NCBI GenBank assembly: GCA_964425135.1
Contig: CAYRKW010000026.1
Coordinates: forward strand, 1-40,378
Reading direction: 5' to 3'
Length of the DNA stretch: 40,378 nucleotides
Source: CAYLLD01 sp964425135
GTDB taxonomy: Bacteria > Pseudomonadota > Alphaproteobacteria > Rhodobacterales > Rhodobacteraceae
Notes under the pieces: model-generated
What the model was told of the DNA's origin: nothing
Database searches by the model: none
The model's input: the letters and a program-made list of their open reading frames with translations, nothing else
Translations under genes and position numbers: made by a program
Part shown: piece by piece, positions 17,401 to 23,343 of the stretch
How the letters are laid out: the number at the start of each line of letters is the position of its first letter
Position numbering within the stretch: position 1 is the first letter of the stretch

Positions 17401-17675
17401 TCGCCCTCATTCCCTTCGTCGCCTTCGTTNNNNNNNNNNNNNNNNNNNNNNNNNNNNNNNNNNNNNNNNNNNNNNNNNNNNNNNNNNNNNNNNNNNNNNN
17501 NNNNNNNNNNNNNNNNNNNNNNNNNNNNNTCGTTACCTTCGTTACCTTCGTTGCCCTCGTTGCCCTCGTTACCTTCGTTACCTTCGTTACCCTCGTTGCC
17601 TTCATCGCCCTCGTTGCCATAGCCGCTGTAGCCATGGTAGCCGTAGTTATTGTAGTAGTTGGTATAGTACGTCAT
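14469..17675 (-). CDS. Giant surface protein: NEG (collagen-like) repeats, SdrD-B repeats, cadherin-like domain, thioester-like C-terminus
   Basis: At least 1000 residues; nominal numbering here counts the gap as 34. Domains in order: Tyr/Asn/Gly-rich start MTYYTNYYNNYGYHGYSG with no signal peptide; Asn-Glu-Gly triplets interrupted by the gap; a SdrD-B-like beta domain with an inserted ligand-binding-like beta module (NVLQDGDFEAG...AGSNRIDLVSG); three further SdrD-B repeats of about 123 residues (PGSLSGTYF...NVDAG); a cadherin-like NDxDxD module (VLANDNDADGDTLTITS); then a C-terminal domain with AYCLSGLD (Cys910) and AIQGAIWMLTDG (Gln985), resembling the Cys-Gln thioester domain of Gram-positive adhesins; the end is DDIDCLC. 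It is probably exported by a non-Sec route such as type I. GGGG lies 6 nt before ATG 17675. It follows a 2OG oxygenase gene on the same strand. Confidence 0.85.
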   Translation of the reverse strand: MTYYTNYYNNYGYHGYSGYGNEGDEGNEGNEGNEGNEGNEGNEGNEGNXXXXXXXXXXXXXXXXXXXXXXXXXXXXXXXXXXNEGDEGNEGDEGPTTGTVSGNVFSDINCDGLNERTVTTSKGDNVLQDGDFEAGKTKFNTDGYGKWYDAGNNSGDIIQGTEEGHYGNAADNEVFELDCGSVLCQHFQVATAGTYCLTLDVYKNSEISASDNDFKIKINGQTVKVVDVTADGQVVVELELAAGSNRIDLVSGSHSSGKGPAVDNIELRALTTTTTSEEPGQAGVTVKLIDANGVVAATTTTDANGDYSFGNLAVGDYSVMVVAPDGQEFTLQDVGSDDNDDSDVDANGMSGTVSVTAGGNVKVDAGLKDAPQPGSLSGTYFMDANRDGADNDNMDVAGKEVKLLNADGSPATDIDGNPVAAVLTDADGDYSFGNLAAGDYVVMFEDSAAEGKEFIAQDAADDADDSDVNPANGMTAPVTVNEGQNTPNVDAGVQTLPGSLSGTYFVDENENGADDDGIDVADKQVKLLNADGSPASDIDGNPVAPVQTDANGNYSFGNLAPGEYKVMFEAVDGSSFIAPNAADDADDSDVTSGTMTDPVTVNAGANTPNVDAGISADPIPGSLSGTYFFDNNDNNTDDAGDGDVSGKQVKLLNPDGSAAVDFNGNPVAPVQTDSNGNYSFANLAAGAYVVMFAPTDGASFVTPGQGDEADDSDVDGNGMTAPVTVNEGENTPNVDAGVSLDNQNPTAADDDAGEVCANEEVCADVLANDNDADGDTLTITSVDGQAIQPGGSVTTASGVIVTLDDATGELCFDGETAYESLDIGQSETEEISYTVSDGNGGEATATVSVTFKGVAEDAEDIGNSIAGMDVKFQITNGYESDPLNDGAYTVKLSGTGDVRFDDLVIEDAYCLSGLDDVLSNPAGTDIDLAPMNMGNFYLADGASVPAGDLATTGLNGASARDNLDEINWIINQDFGSQGFTDMAIQGAIWMLTDGDNPGVTFEVASPLANDGADVEAIYDLAVANGSGFEAGSGDLVGLYIDPTADTEAAGHVQPFLVAVAFDDIDCLC
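15455..16562 (-). repeat. Three tandem SdrD-B repeats at DNA level (about 370-bp period)
   Basis: Within the giant surface protein, the units begin with PGSLSGTYF at 16559, 16187 and 15818 (periods 372 and 369 bp). Each contains VKLLN-DGS, GNPVA, DGDYSFGNLA or a variant, DDADDSDV and NTPNVDAG. The high nucleotide similarity suggests recent duplication and makes copy number liable to vary or to be misassembled. Confidence 0.85.
17394..17615 (-). repeat. Collagen-like Asn-Glu-Gly triplet repeat (9-bp DNA unit), interrupted by the gap
   Basis: The visible sequence encodes NEG with occasional DEG, Gly in every third position, on both sides of the 100-N gap and in the same nominal frame. The DNA unit is a degenerate 9-mer such as TCGTTACCT read on the plus strand. 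The repeat number is unknown because assembly stopped here. Confidence 0.9.
17430..17529. other. Assembly gap (100 N) inside the NEG repeat
   Basis: Exactly 100 N, a placeholder of unknown true size, inside a low-complexity triplet repeat that short reads cannot span. The frame on both sides agrees only if the true length fits, so the length of the repeat protein is unknown. Confidence 0.95.
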
Positions 17676-17744
17676 TTGTTACCCCATTATTGGTCGTCAA
17701 ACACTGACAGTGATTGTAGAGCTGTTTACACGCTCTCCCCTTTT

Positions 17745-18389
17745 TCATCCTGCCCCAGAGACCTGGGAAAGGTTGAAACTGATGATGATCCGCTCCGCGT
17801 CCAGCCCTTCGGCAGTGCTCAGATTGGGATCAACTGAATGATAAAGCCAGCTTGGGAAAATGATCATTTTCCCTGGTTTTGGCGTGAAACGCACTTTGGT
17901 CCAGGCTTCCATCGGACGGGTCTGTCCGGGCTTGAACTTGGCTTGCTTCATCAGATGTTCTGTGCGCGGGTCGGTGAACTCAATGTCCCCGCCGCCTTCG
18001 GGCGCCTGCACATAGTAAACCCCGCTCCAGATCGAGCCCGGATGGATATGCGCCTTGTTGTGAGACCCTGCCCCGTTGATAATGCTCCACATACTGTCGA
18101 TGCCAAGATGACAGCCCGGATCATACTGAAGATCACGCGAGATTTGCGCGCCCTGCTCCAAAATACGGTCCCGAATTACCGAAAACTCTTCGCGCTGGTG
18201 CAAATTGTTCTGACTGTGCCAGCCACCAAGGCTCTTGAAATTTGACCGTTCAATCCCAGCCTCATCGCGCGCACGCTCAGACCGGATCAATGCCGTCAAC
18301 TCACCATTCACAGCCGCTGCATCATCCAGATCACGGATGAACATCATCGTCGGGAAATAGAATTCCCGGCTAAGCTTGTCTTGCCCCAC
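17745..18389 (-). CDS. 2OG-Fe(II) oxygenase family protein (TIGR02466-like)
   Basis: 214 residues from GTG 18389, with AGGGGG 8 nt upstream; GTG 18413 or TTG 18425 are alternatives. It fits a putative 2-oxoglutarate/iron dioxygenase family: FYFPTMMFIRDL at the start, GGWHSQNNLH near 55-64, then NKAHIHPGSIWSGVYYV with metal-ligand candidates His114/His116, GDIEFTDPR, and FPSWLYHSVDPN (His184) followed by ERIIISFNLS with the 2OG-binding candidate Arg200. Such enzymes hydroxylate proteins or small molecules in the cytoplasm. It lies 69 bp upstream of the giant NEG/SdrD-B protein on the same strand, which suggests that protein as a substrate (inference). Confidence 0.84.
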   Translation of the reverse strand: MGQDKLSREFYFPTMMFIRDLDDAAAVNGELTALIRSERARDEAGIERSNFKSLGGWHSQNNLHQREEFSVIRDRILEQGAQISRDLQYDPGCHLGIDSMWSIINGAGSHNKAHIHPGSIWSGVYYVQAPEGGGDIEFTDPRTEHLMKQAKFKPGQTRPMEAWTKVRFTPKPGKMIIFPSWLYHSVDPNLSTAEGLDAERIIISFNLSQVSGAG

Positions 18390-18901
18390 GCGGAACGCCC
18401 CCTTTATTCTCACGCACCAGCACAAAATCCAGAGCGGCTGTTTCGATCTACCCGAATGAGATCATCTCGCCTTTTAGGACCTGTACTTAACTAACCCTTC
18501 GGTAATCACCCCGATACCTAAAGCGCTGATCTTTCAAACCAGCGCTGTCGTGTTAACTCTTTGTTAGACTACCTGCAACGGTTTGTTGCTATTATTGGTT
18601 AACTTGTGTGGCAACTTGGTCGTTACGCATCTGCGGCGTCTATTTCGGATGCGTTTGGAGTCGAAGCATCGCGCGCACTAGAAACAGCCGCATTCGCAGC
18701 ACATATGGCGCTGCGCATCAGTGCTGCCTGCATTTTGTGATCACTTATGCTTTCATGTGATCACAAATCATCGAACGCCCTTGTCATGGCGTCGCACTCG
18801 TTGGCGGTTTGCTTGACTTTGAGTGGCGGTTTCCAGACATTGTTCATCACAAATTTACGGTTTTGCCTAAAACCGGTCGCGACTTGTGAGGAGAACGTTT
18901 T
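18390..18901. other. Divergent intergenic region between the oxygenase and sdh operon
   Basis: 512 bp with no credible gene. Contents: a small inverted repeat AGCGCTG/CAGCGCT (18522-18546); a near-CtrA site TTAA-N7-TTAG (18553-18567); an ACGCATC/GATGCGT inverted repeat around 18625-18654; and the paired GTGATCAC palindromes (18733-18768) before sdhC. The sdh promoter must lie in the right half, but I cannot assign -35/-10 boxes with confidence. Confidence 0.65.
18733..18768. promoter_or_regulatory. Two GTGATCAC palindromes upstream of sdhC (probable GntR operators)
   Basis: TTTTGTGATCACTT (18733-18746) and ATGTGATCACAAAT (18755-18768) carry the octamer GTGATCAC with centres 20 bp apart, about two helical turns. 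The outer flanks are inversely symmetric (TTTGTGATCAC...GTGATCACAAA). They lie 134-169 bp upstream of the sdhC start. The same octamer pair lies before the GntR regulator gene at 2712-2732. Spacing at that distance could suit either activation or repression. Confidence 0.7.
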
Positions 18902-19285
18902 GTGGCTGACGTAAACAGAGGAAATCGACCGCTTTCCCCGCATCTGTCGATTTACCGTCCGCAGATAAACTCCGTGCTGTCGATCGTACATCGTATCACT
19001 GGCACTGGTCTGACGATCACTGCGCTATTGGTCGTCTGGTGGTTTCTCGCGGGCGCAACGAACGCTGCCTATTACACATTCGTCGATGACCTGATGACCT
19101 CCCGGTTTGGCGGGCTGATTCTTATCATCTCGGCCTGGGCGCTGTGGTATCACTTTTGCAACGGCATCCGTCATCTGGTCTGGGATCTGGGCTATGGGTT
19201 CGAGATCGAAGAGATCGGGCGCTCGTCCTATATTGTGCTGGGCGCGTCGGTGCTGCTCACCATCATCACCATCATTGTTGCATAG
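18902..19285 (+). CDS. sdhC: Succinate dehydrogenase cytochrome b556 subunit
   Basis: 127 residues with three membrane helices (about 27-50, 68-88, 106-126). It is the large membrane anchor of complex II, binding haem b and ubiquinone. The family signature RPLSPHLSIYRP is at the start, SIVHRITGTGL (Ser27, Arg31) forms the quinone site, and YHFCNGIRHLVWDLG includes His84, matching the haem ligand of E. coli SdhC. GTG start at 18902 preceded by GAGGAG. First gene of the sdhC-D-A-lipoprotein-lipoprotein-B operon, downstream of the paired GTGATCAC sites. Confidence 0.96.
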   Translation: MADVNRGNRPLSPHLSIYRPQINSVLSIVHRITGTGLTITALLVVWWFLAGATNAAYYTFVDDLMTSRFGGLILIISAWALWYHFCNGIRHLVWDLGYGFEIEEIGRSSYIVLGASVLLTIITIIVA

Positions 19286-19302
19286 CAGAAAGCGGCACAT
19301 TT

Positions 19303-19680
19303 ATGAGCTTCAAGACAGACTATGGCCGCGTGCAGGGGCTTGGCTCGGCCAAGGATGGCACGCATCACTTCTGGACGCAGCGCTTGTCGGCCATCGCGCT
19401 GATTATCCTGACGCCGTTTTTCATCATTCCGCTGGCATACACGCTCGGGCTGCCGCATGCGCAGATGCTTGAGACCTATCAGCATCCTTTCCATGCGATT
19501 GTCGCGGCGCTGTTCATTCTGACCTGCTTTTACCATCTCAAACTCGGCTTGCAGACGGTGATCGAAGACTACACCCACGGCGGCACGCGCACGGCGCTGA
19601 TCGTATTTGCCAATCTGCTGTGCGGCGCATTGGGCTTTTCGGGCCTGTTTGCCGTCGCAAAAATTGCATTCTCAGGCTGA
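19303..19680 (+). CDS. sdhD: Succinate dehydrogenase membrane anchor subunit
   Basis: 125 residues with three membrane helices (about 30-50, 62-82, 95-118). It starts MSFKTDYGRVQGLGSAKDGT, then HHFWTQRLSAIALI, the SdhD signature of alphaproteobacteria; HAIVAALFILTCFYHLKLGL contributes haem/quinone contacts and EDYTHGG follows. Together with SdhC it anchors SdhAB to the inner membrane. Start ATG 19303, 17 bp after sdhC stops; sdhA follows 10 bp later. Confidence 0.95.
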   Translation: MSFKTDYGRVQGLGSAKDGTHHFWTQRLSAIALIILTPFFIIPLAYTLGLPHAQMLETYQHPFHAIVAALFILTCFYHLKLGLQTVIEDYTHGGTRTALIVFANLLCGALGFSGLFAVAKIAFSG

Positions 19681-19690
19681 AGGACGCCCC

Positions 19691-21496
19691 ATGGCCGCAT
19701 ATGAATTTACCGATCACGTTTATGACGTCGTTGTTGTTGGCGCTGGTGGCGCGGGTCTGCGCGCGACGTTGGGCATGGCTGAACAGGGGCTGAAGACGGC
19801 CTGTATCTCAAAGGTTTTCCCCACCCGTTCGCACACAGTTGCGGCCCAGGGCGGGATTGCTGCATCGCTCTCGAACATGGGGCCGGATCACTGGCAGTGG
19901 CATATGTATGACACGGTCAAAGGCTCGGACTGGCTCGGTGATACGGATGCGATGGAGTATCTGGCCCGCGAAGCGCCCAAGGCGGTGTATGAGCTTGACC
20001 ACTATGGCGTGCCGTTCTCGCGCACCGAAGAGGGCACGATCTATCAGCGCCCATTTGGCGGGCACACAACCGAGTTCGGCGAAGGCCCGCCGGTGCAGCG
20101 CACCTGCGCCGCCGCCGACCGGACGGGGCATGCGATTTTGCACACGCTCTATGGTCAGTCACTCAAGCAAAAAGCGGAGTTCTACATCGAGTATTTCGCC
20201 ACCGATCTGATCATGTCCGAAGATGGGGAATGTCAGGGTGTGATTGCGTGGAAGCTCGACGATGGCACGCTGCATCGGTTCTCTGCCAAGATGGTTGTGC
20301 TGGCCACGGGCGGCTATGGCCGCGCCTATTTCTCGGCCACTTCGGCCCATACCTGCACAGGCGATGGCGGCGGGCTGGTCGCGCGGCAAGGTCTGCCGTT
20401 GCAGGACATGGAGTTCGTGCAGTTCCACCCCACTGGGATTTACGGCGCGGGGTGTCTGATTACCGAAGGCGCGCGCGGCGAGGGCGGCTACCTGACCAAT
20501 TCTGAAGGCGAGCGGTTCATGGAACGCTATGCGCCGACCTACAAGGATCTGGCGTCCCGCGATGTGGTCTCGCGCTGCATGACGATGGAGATTCGCGAAG
20601 GGCGCGGGATTGGCAAGGATGGCGATCATATCCATCTGCATCTCAATCACCTTCCGCCGGAAACTTTGGCTGAGCGTCTGCCGGGGATTTCGGAAAGCGC
20701 GCGGATTTTTGCGGGCGTGGATGTGAACAAGGAGCCGATCCCTGTGCTGCCGACGGTGCACTACAATATGGGCGGCATTCCGACGAATTACTGGGGCGAG
20801 GTCCTGAATCCGACGACAAAATCGCCCGACCGCATTCAGCCCGGACTGATGGCCGTGGGCGAGGCGGGATGTGCATCTGTGCATGGCGCGAACCGGCTTG
20901 GGTCCAACTCGCTGATCGATCTGGTGGTCTTCGGGCGCGCCGCGGCGATCAAAGCAGGCGAGGTTGTTGATCCGAATGCGCCCAACGCGCCGATCAACGA
21001 GAAATCTGTCGAAGCCTCGATGGAACATTTCGACTTCCTGCGCCATGCAAGTGGCGGTATCTCGACCGCTGATCTGCGGCTGGAGATGCAAAAGGCGATG
21101 CAGGATGATGCGGCGGTGTTCCGCACCGACAAAACGCTCAAGGAAGGTGTCGCCAATGTCACCGCGATTGCCAAAAAGTTCGAGGATGTGAAGGTCTCGG
21201 ACCGGTCGATGGTCTGGAATTCGGATTTGATGGAAACGCTGGAGTTGTCCAATCTCATCCCCAATGCGCTCGCGACTGTGGTTTCGGCGGAGGCCCGCAA
21301 GGAAAGCCGCGGGGCGCATGCGCATGAGGATTACCCTGACCGCGACGATGAGAACTGGCGTAAACATTCGCTGGCTTGGGTGACGGGCGAGGACGTGAAA
21401 CTGACCTATCGACCCGTACACACCGACCCGCTGACCAGCGAGGCGGACGGAGGCATTGAACTAAAGAAAATCGCTCCCAAGGCGCGGGTCTATTGA
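19691..21496 (+). CDS. sdhA: Succinate dehydrogenase flavoprotein subunit
   Basis: 601 residues, the usual length. It oxidises succinate to fumarate, passing electrons to SdhB. FAD-binding VVVVGAGGAGLRA is near 13-25, the covalent FAD attachment motif RSHTVAAQGG has His48, substrate-site HPTGIYGAGCLITEGARGEG lies near 245-265, and the late FAD motif HGANRLGSNSL near 397-407. ATG 19691 is preceded by AAGGACG. The stop TGA overlaps the start of the following lipoprotein gene (TGATG), so the two are coupled. Confidence 0.98.
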   Translation: MAAYEFTDHVYDVVVVGAGGAGLRATLGMAEQGLKTACISKVFPTRSHTVAAQGGIAASLSNMGPDHWQWHMYDTVKGSDWLGDTDAMEYLAREAPKAVYELDHYGVPFSRTEEGTIYQRPFGGHTTEFGEGPPVQRTCAAADRTGHAILHTLYGQSLKQKAEFYIEYFATDLIMSEDGECQGVIAWKLDDGTLHRFSAKMVVLATGGYGRAYFSATSAHTCTGDGGGLVARQGLPLQDMEFVQFHPTGIYGAGCLITEGARGEGGYLTNSEGERFMERYAPTYKDLASRDVVSRCMTMEIREGRGIGKDGDHIHLHLNHLPPETLAERLPGISESARIFAGVDVNKEPIPVLPTVHYNMGGIPTNYWGEVLNPTTKSPDRIQPGLMAVGEAGCASVHGANRLGSNSLIDLVVFGRAAAIKAGEVVDPNAPNAPINEKSVEASMEHFDFLRHASGGISTADLRLEMQKAMQDDAAVFRTDKTLKEGVANVTAIAKKFEDVKVSDRSMVWNSDLMETLELSNLIPNALATVVSAEARKESRGAHAHEDYPDRDDENWRKHSLAWVTGEDVKLTYRPVHTDPLTSEADGGIELKKIAPKARVY

Positions 21497-21840
21497 TGGA
21501 AGCTCGCAGCCATATCAGCGCGGGAGGCCGCGGGCAGATTGCTGCGATTTGCGGTCTGCTTGTTCTGGCTGCCTGTGGTACGCCGATTATGGAGCAGGCC
21601 TCTCGCGATGTGGCGAAGGATGCTGTGAATGACGTGGTTGCGCAGCAGTTTCCCGGCGTGAATGCGGCCCCTTACACAGATTGCATCATCGACGCGGCGA
21701 CCGGAGAGGAACTGGCCACGCTCGCGCAATACGCGCTGACGCAAAACAGCAGCGGCGCGACATCGGCAGTGCTGCAAATTGCGCAGCGACCGCAGGCGCG
21801 CAACTGTATCGCGCAAAATGCGCTGACGTCGTTGCTGTAG
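21496..21840 (+). CDS. Small lipoprotein encoded in the sdh operon (unknown function)
   Basis: 114 residues. The N-terminus has a short polar stretch then GQIAAICGLLVLAACGTPIM, a lipoprotein signal with lipobox LAAC. The mature part is Ala/Gln-rich (MEQASRDVAKDAVNDVVAQQ, then TDCIIDAATGEELATLAQYA) with two further cysteines (DCII and NCIAQ) that could pair in the periplasm. The start overlaps the sdhA stop by one base (TGATG). I recall uncharacterised genes at this position between sdhA and sdhB in other Rhodobacterales. The function is unknown; a link to complex II assembly or periplasmic electron chemistry is only suggested by position. Confidence 0.82.
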   Translation: MEARSHISAGGRGQIAAICGLLVLAACGTPIMEQASRDVAKDAVNDVVAQQFPGVNAAPYTDCIIDAATGEELATLAQYALTQNSSGATSAVLQIAQRPQARNCIAQNALTSLL

Positions 21841-21850
21841 GGGCCGGGAG

Positions 21851-22135
21851 ATGATGCGCATCATTCTCATATTGACCCTTGCAACCGCTGCCTGCACCCC
21901 GCGCAGACCGATCCCCGTTGAGGTTGCGATGGCCGAATGCACCGAACGGGCACGCGCGGCCATAAAACCGTCGGGAAGCGTTGGTATCGGTGTCAATTCA
22001 AGCGGCAAAGTCAGCACAGGGCTTTCGATTGGACTGTCGAGCGATTTTCTGACGGGCCGCGATCCGGACGAAGTCTACGCGACCTGTGTTGTCAAAAAAT
22101 CGGGTGTCCAGCCCACAAAACCACTCACGCTCTAA
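21851..22135 (+). CDS. Second small lipoprotein in the sdh operon (unknown function)
   Basis: 94 residues. MMRIILILTLATAACTPRRP is a lipoprotein signal with lipobox TAAC. The short mature part includes AMAECTERARAAIKPSGSVG, a Gly/Ser-rich stretch (IGVNSSGKVSTGLSIGLSSD) and DPDEVYATCVVKKSG, with two Cys that could pair. Starts at tandem ATGs 21851/21854 preceded by GGGGCCGGGAG. It lies 10 bp after the first lipoprotein and 20 bp before sdhB, so co-transcribed. I do not recognise a domain family. Confidence 0.78.
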   Translation: MMRIILILTLATAACTPRRPIPVEVAMAECTERARAAIKPSGSVGIGVNSSGKVSTGLSIGLSSDFLTGRDPDEVYATCVVKKSGVQPTKPLTL

Positions 22136-22155
22136 GCGCTCAAGGATAGTGATCC

Positions 22156-22932
22156 ATGGTAGAACTCGCCCTTCCCAAAAATTCCAAGATTATGGTTGGC
22201 AAGACCTGGCCCAAGCCCGATGGCGCGAATGTGCGGGCGTTCAAAATCTATCGTTTCGACCCTGATAGCGGCGACAATCCGCGGCTTGATACGTATTTCG
22301 TGAACACCGATGAGTGCGGGCCGATGATTTTGGACGCGCTTATCAAGATCAAGAACGAGATTGATCCGACGCTGACGTTTCGTCGCTCCTGCCGTGAGGG
22401 GATATGCGGCTCTTGCGCAATGAATATCGACGGGATCAACACGCTGGCCTGTATCTATGGGCTGGATGAGGTCGAGGGGGATGTGAAGATTTATCCGCTG
22501 CCGCATATGCCGGTGGTCAAGGATCTTATCCCGGATTTGACGCATTTCTACGCCCAGCACGCCAGCATCATGCCGTGGCTGGAGACGACGACAAATCGCC
22601 CGCAAAAAGAATGGCGTCAGTCGATTGAGGATCGCAAGAAGCTCGACGGGCTTTATGAATGCGTAATGTGCGCGTCCTGCTCGACATCTTGTCCCAGTTA
22701 CTGGTGGAATGGCGACCGCTATCTTGGCCCAGCGGCGCTCTTGCACGCCTATCGCTGGATTATCGACAGCCGGGATGAGGCGACGGGGCAACGGCTGGAT
22801 GAACTGGAAGATCCGTTCAAACTCTACCGTTGCCACACGATCATGAACTGCACCCGCACCTGCCCAAAGGGTCTGAATCCGGCCAAGAGCATTGCGGAGA
22901 TCAAGAAGATGATGGTCGAGCGGAAGATGTGA
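22156..22932 (+). CDS. sdhB: Succinate dehydrogenase iron-sulfur subunit
   Basis: 258 residues. It carries electrons from SdhA to the quinone site through three clusters. [2Fe-2S] ligands lie in RRSCREGICGSCAMN (Cys79, 84, 87) and TLAC (Cys99). The 4Fe-4S and 3Fe-4S ligands lie in CVMCASCSTSCPSYWW (about 168-183), CHTIMNCTRTCPKGLNP (about 230-246). The YRWIIDSRDEATGQRL segment is the conserved quinone-proximal region. ATG 22156, last gene of the operon; downstream is the 23120-23184 hairpin. Confidence 0.97.
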   Translation: MVELALPKNSKIMVGKTWPKPDGANVRAFKIYRFDPDSGDNPRLDTYFVNTDECGPMILDALIKIKNEIDPTLTFRRSCREGICGSCAMNIDGINTLACIYGLDEVEGDVKIYPLPHMPVVKDLIPDLTHFYAQHASIMPWLETTTNRPQKEWRQSIEDRKKLDGLYECVMCASCSTSCPSYWWNGDRYLGPAALLHAYRWIIDSRDEATGQRLDELEDPFKLYRCHTIMNCTRTCPKGLNPAKSIAEIKKMMVERKM

Positions 22933-23343
22933 GGGGGCGGATGCTGGTGTAGCGGCACCTTTTGGCCGCTGTTCTGATGCCCTGCCATTCGATATTCCGA
23001 CTGAGCGTTAGTTTGCGATGACGTTGCGAGAGGCTTGCGTCACGAGAAATCGATGCCTGGTCAGACTCTGACCGCACTGGCCTATTCTCGCAAACAATGT
23101 CGATAGTTTAGTGAAATATGGACAGCCCGCGACCCTCGGGTGGGGGTGAAGCCCCCTCCCAGGGGGGAGGGTCAGGGGCTGTCCGGCGGTGCCGGACGTG
23201 CGCGCGTTGTGTGGTGAGGGCTGTAGATTTAAATTTAGGTGTTAATCCGTAAGGCCGCTTGCTTCCCGACCCAGAAGCCACCTCCCTAGGCGCACCACCG
23301 CACACGTGCTAGCCTGCCCATGAACGCGAAGGGGAGTGATGGC
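22933..23343. other. Gene-free region after sdhB
   Basis: 411 bp without a credible gene. Its main structure is the long G/C hairpin at 23120-23184, followed by a smaller GTCCGGC/GCCGGAC hairpin (23182-23196). The right end carries the promoter and RBS (GGGGAG 23331) of the Asp-box protein. Confidence 0.65.
23120..23184. repeat. Long GC-rich hairpin
   Basis: Nested inverted repeats: outer arms GGACAGCCC (23120-23128) and GGGCTGTCC (23176-23184), next arms GACCCTC (23131-23137) and GAGGGTC (23167-23173), and an inner GGGGG-TGAAG-CCCCC hairpin (23142-23156). It is too long for a simple terminator and has no U tract. It may be a dispersed palindromic element or a processing/stability structure for the sdh mRNA. 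Confidence 0.7.

Noticed and set aside
18733..18768. Crp/Fnr-type site
   Set aside because: TGTGA and TCACA are not separated by 6 bp; instead complete GTGATCAC palindromes repeat at 20 bp, which suits a GntR-type regulator better.
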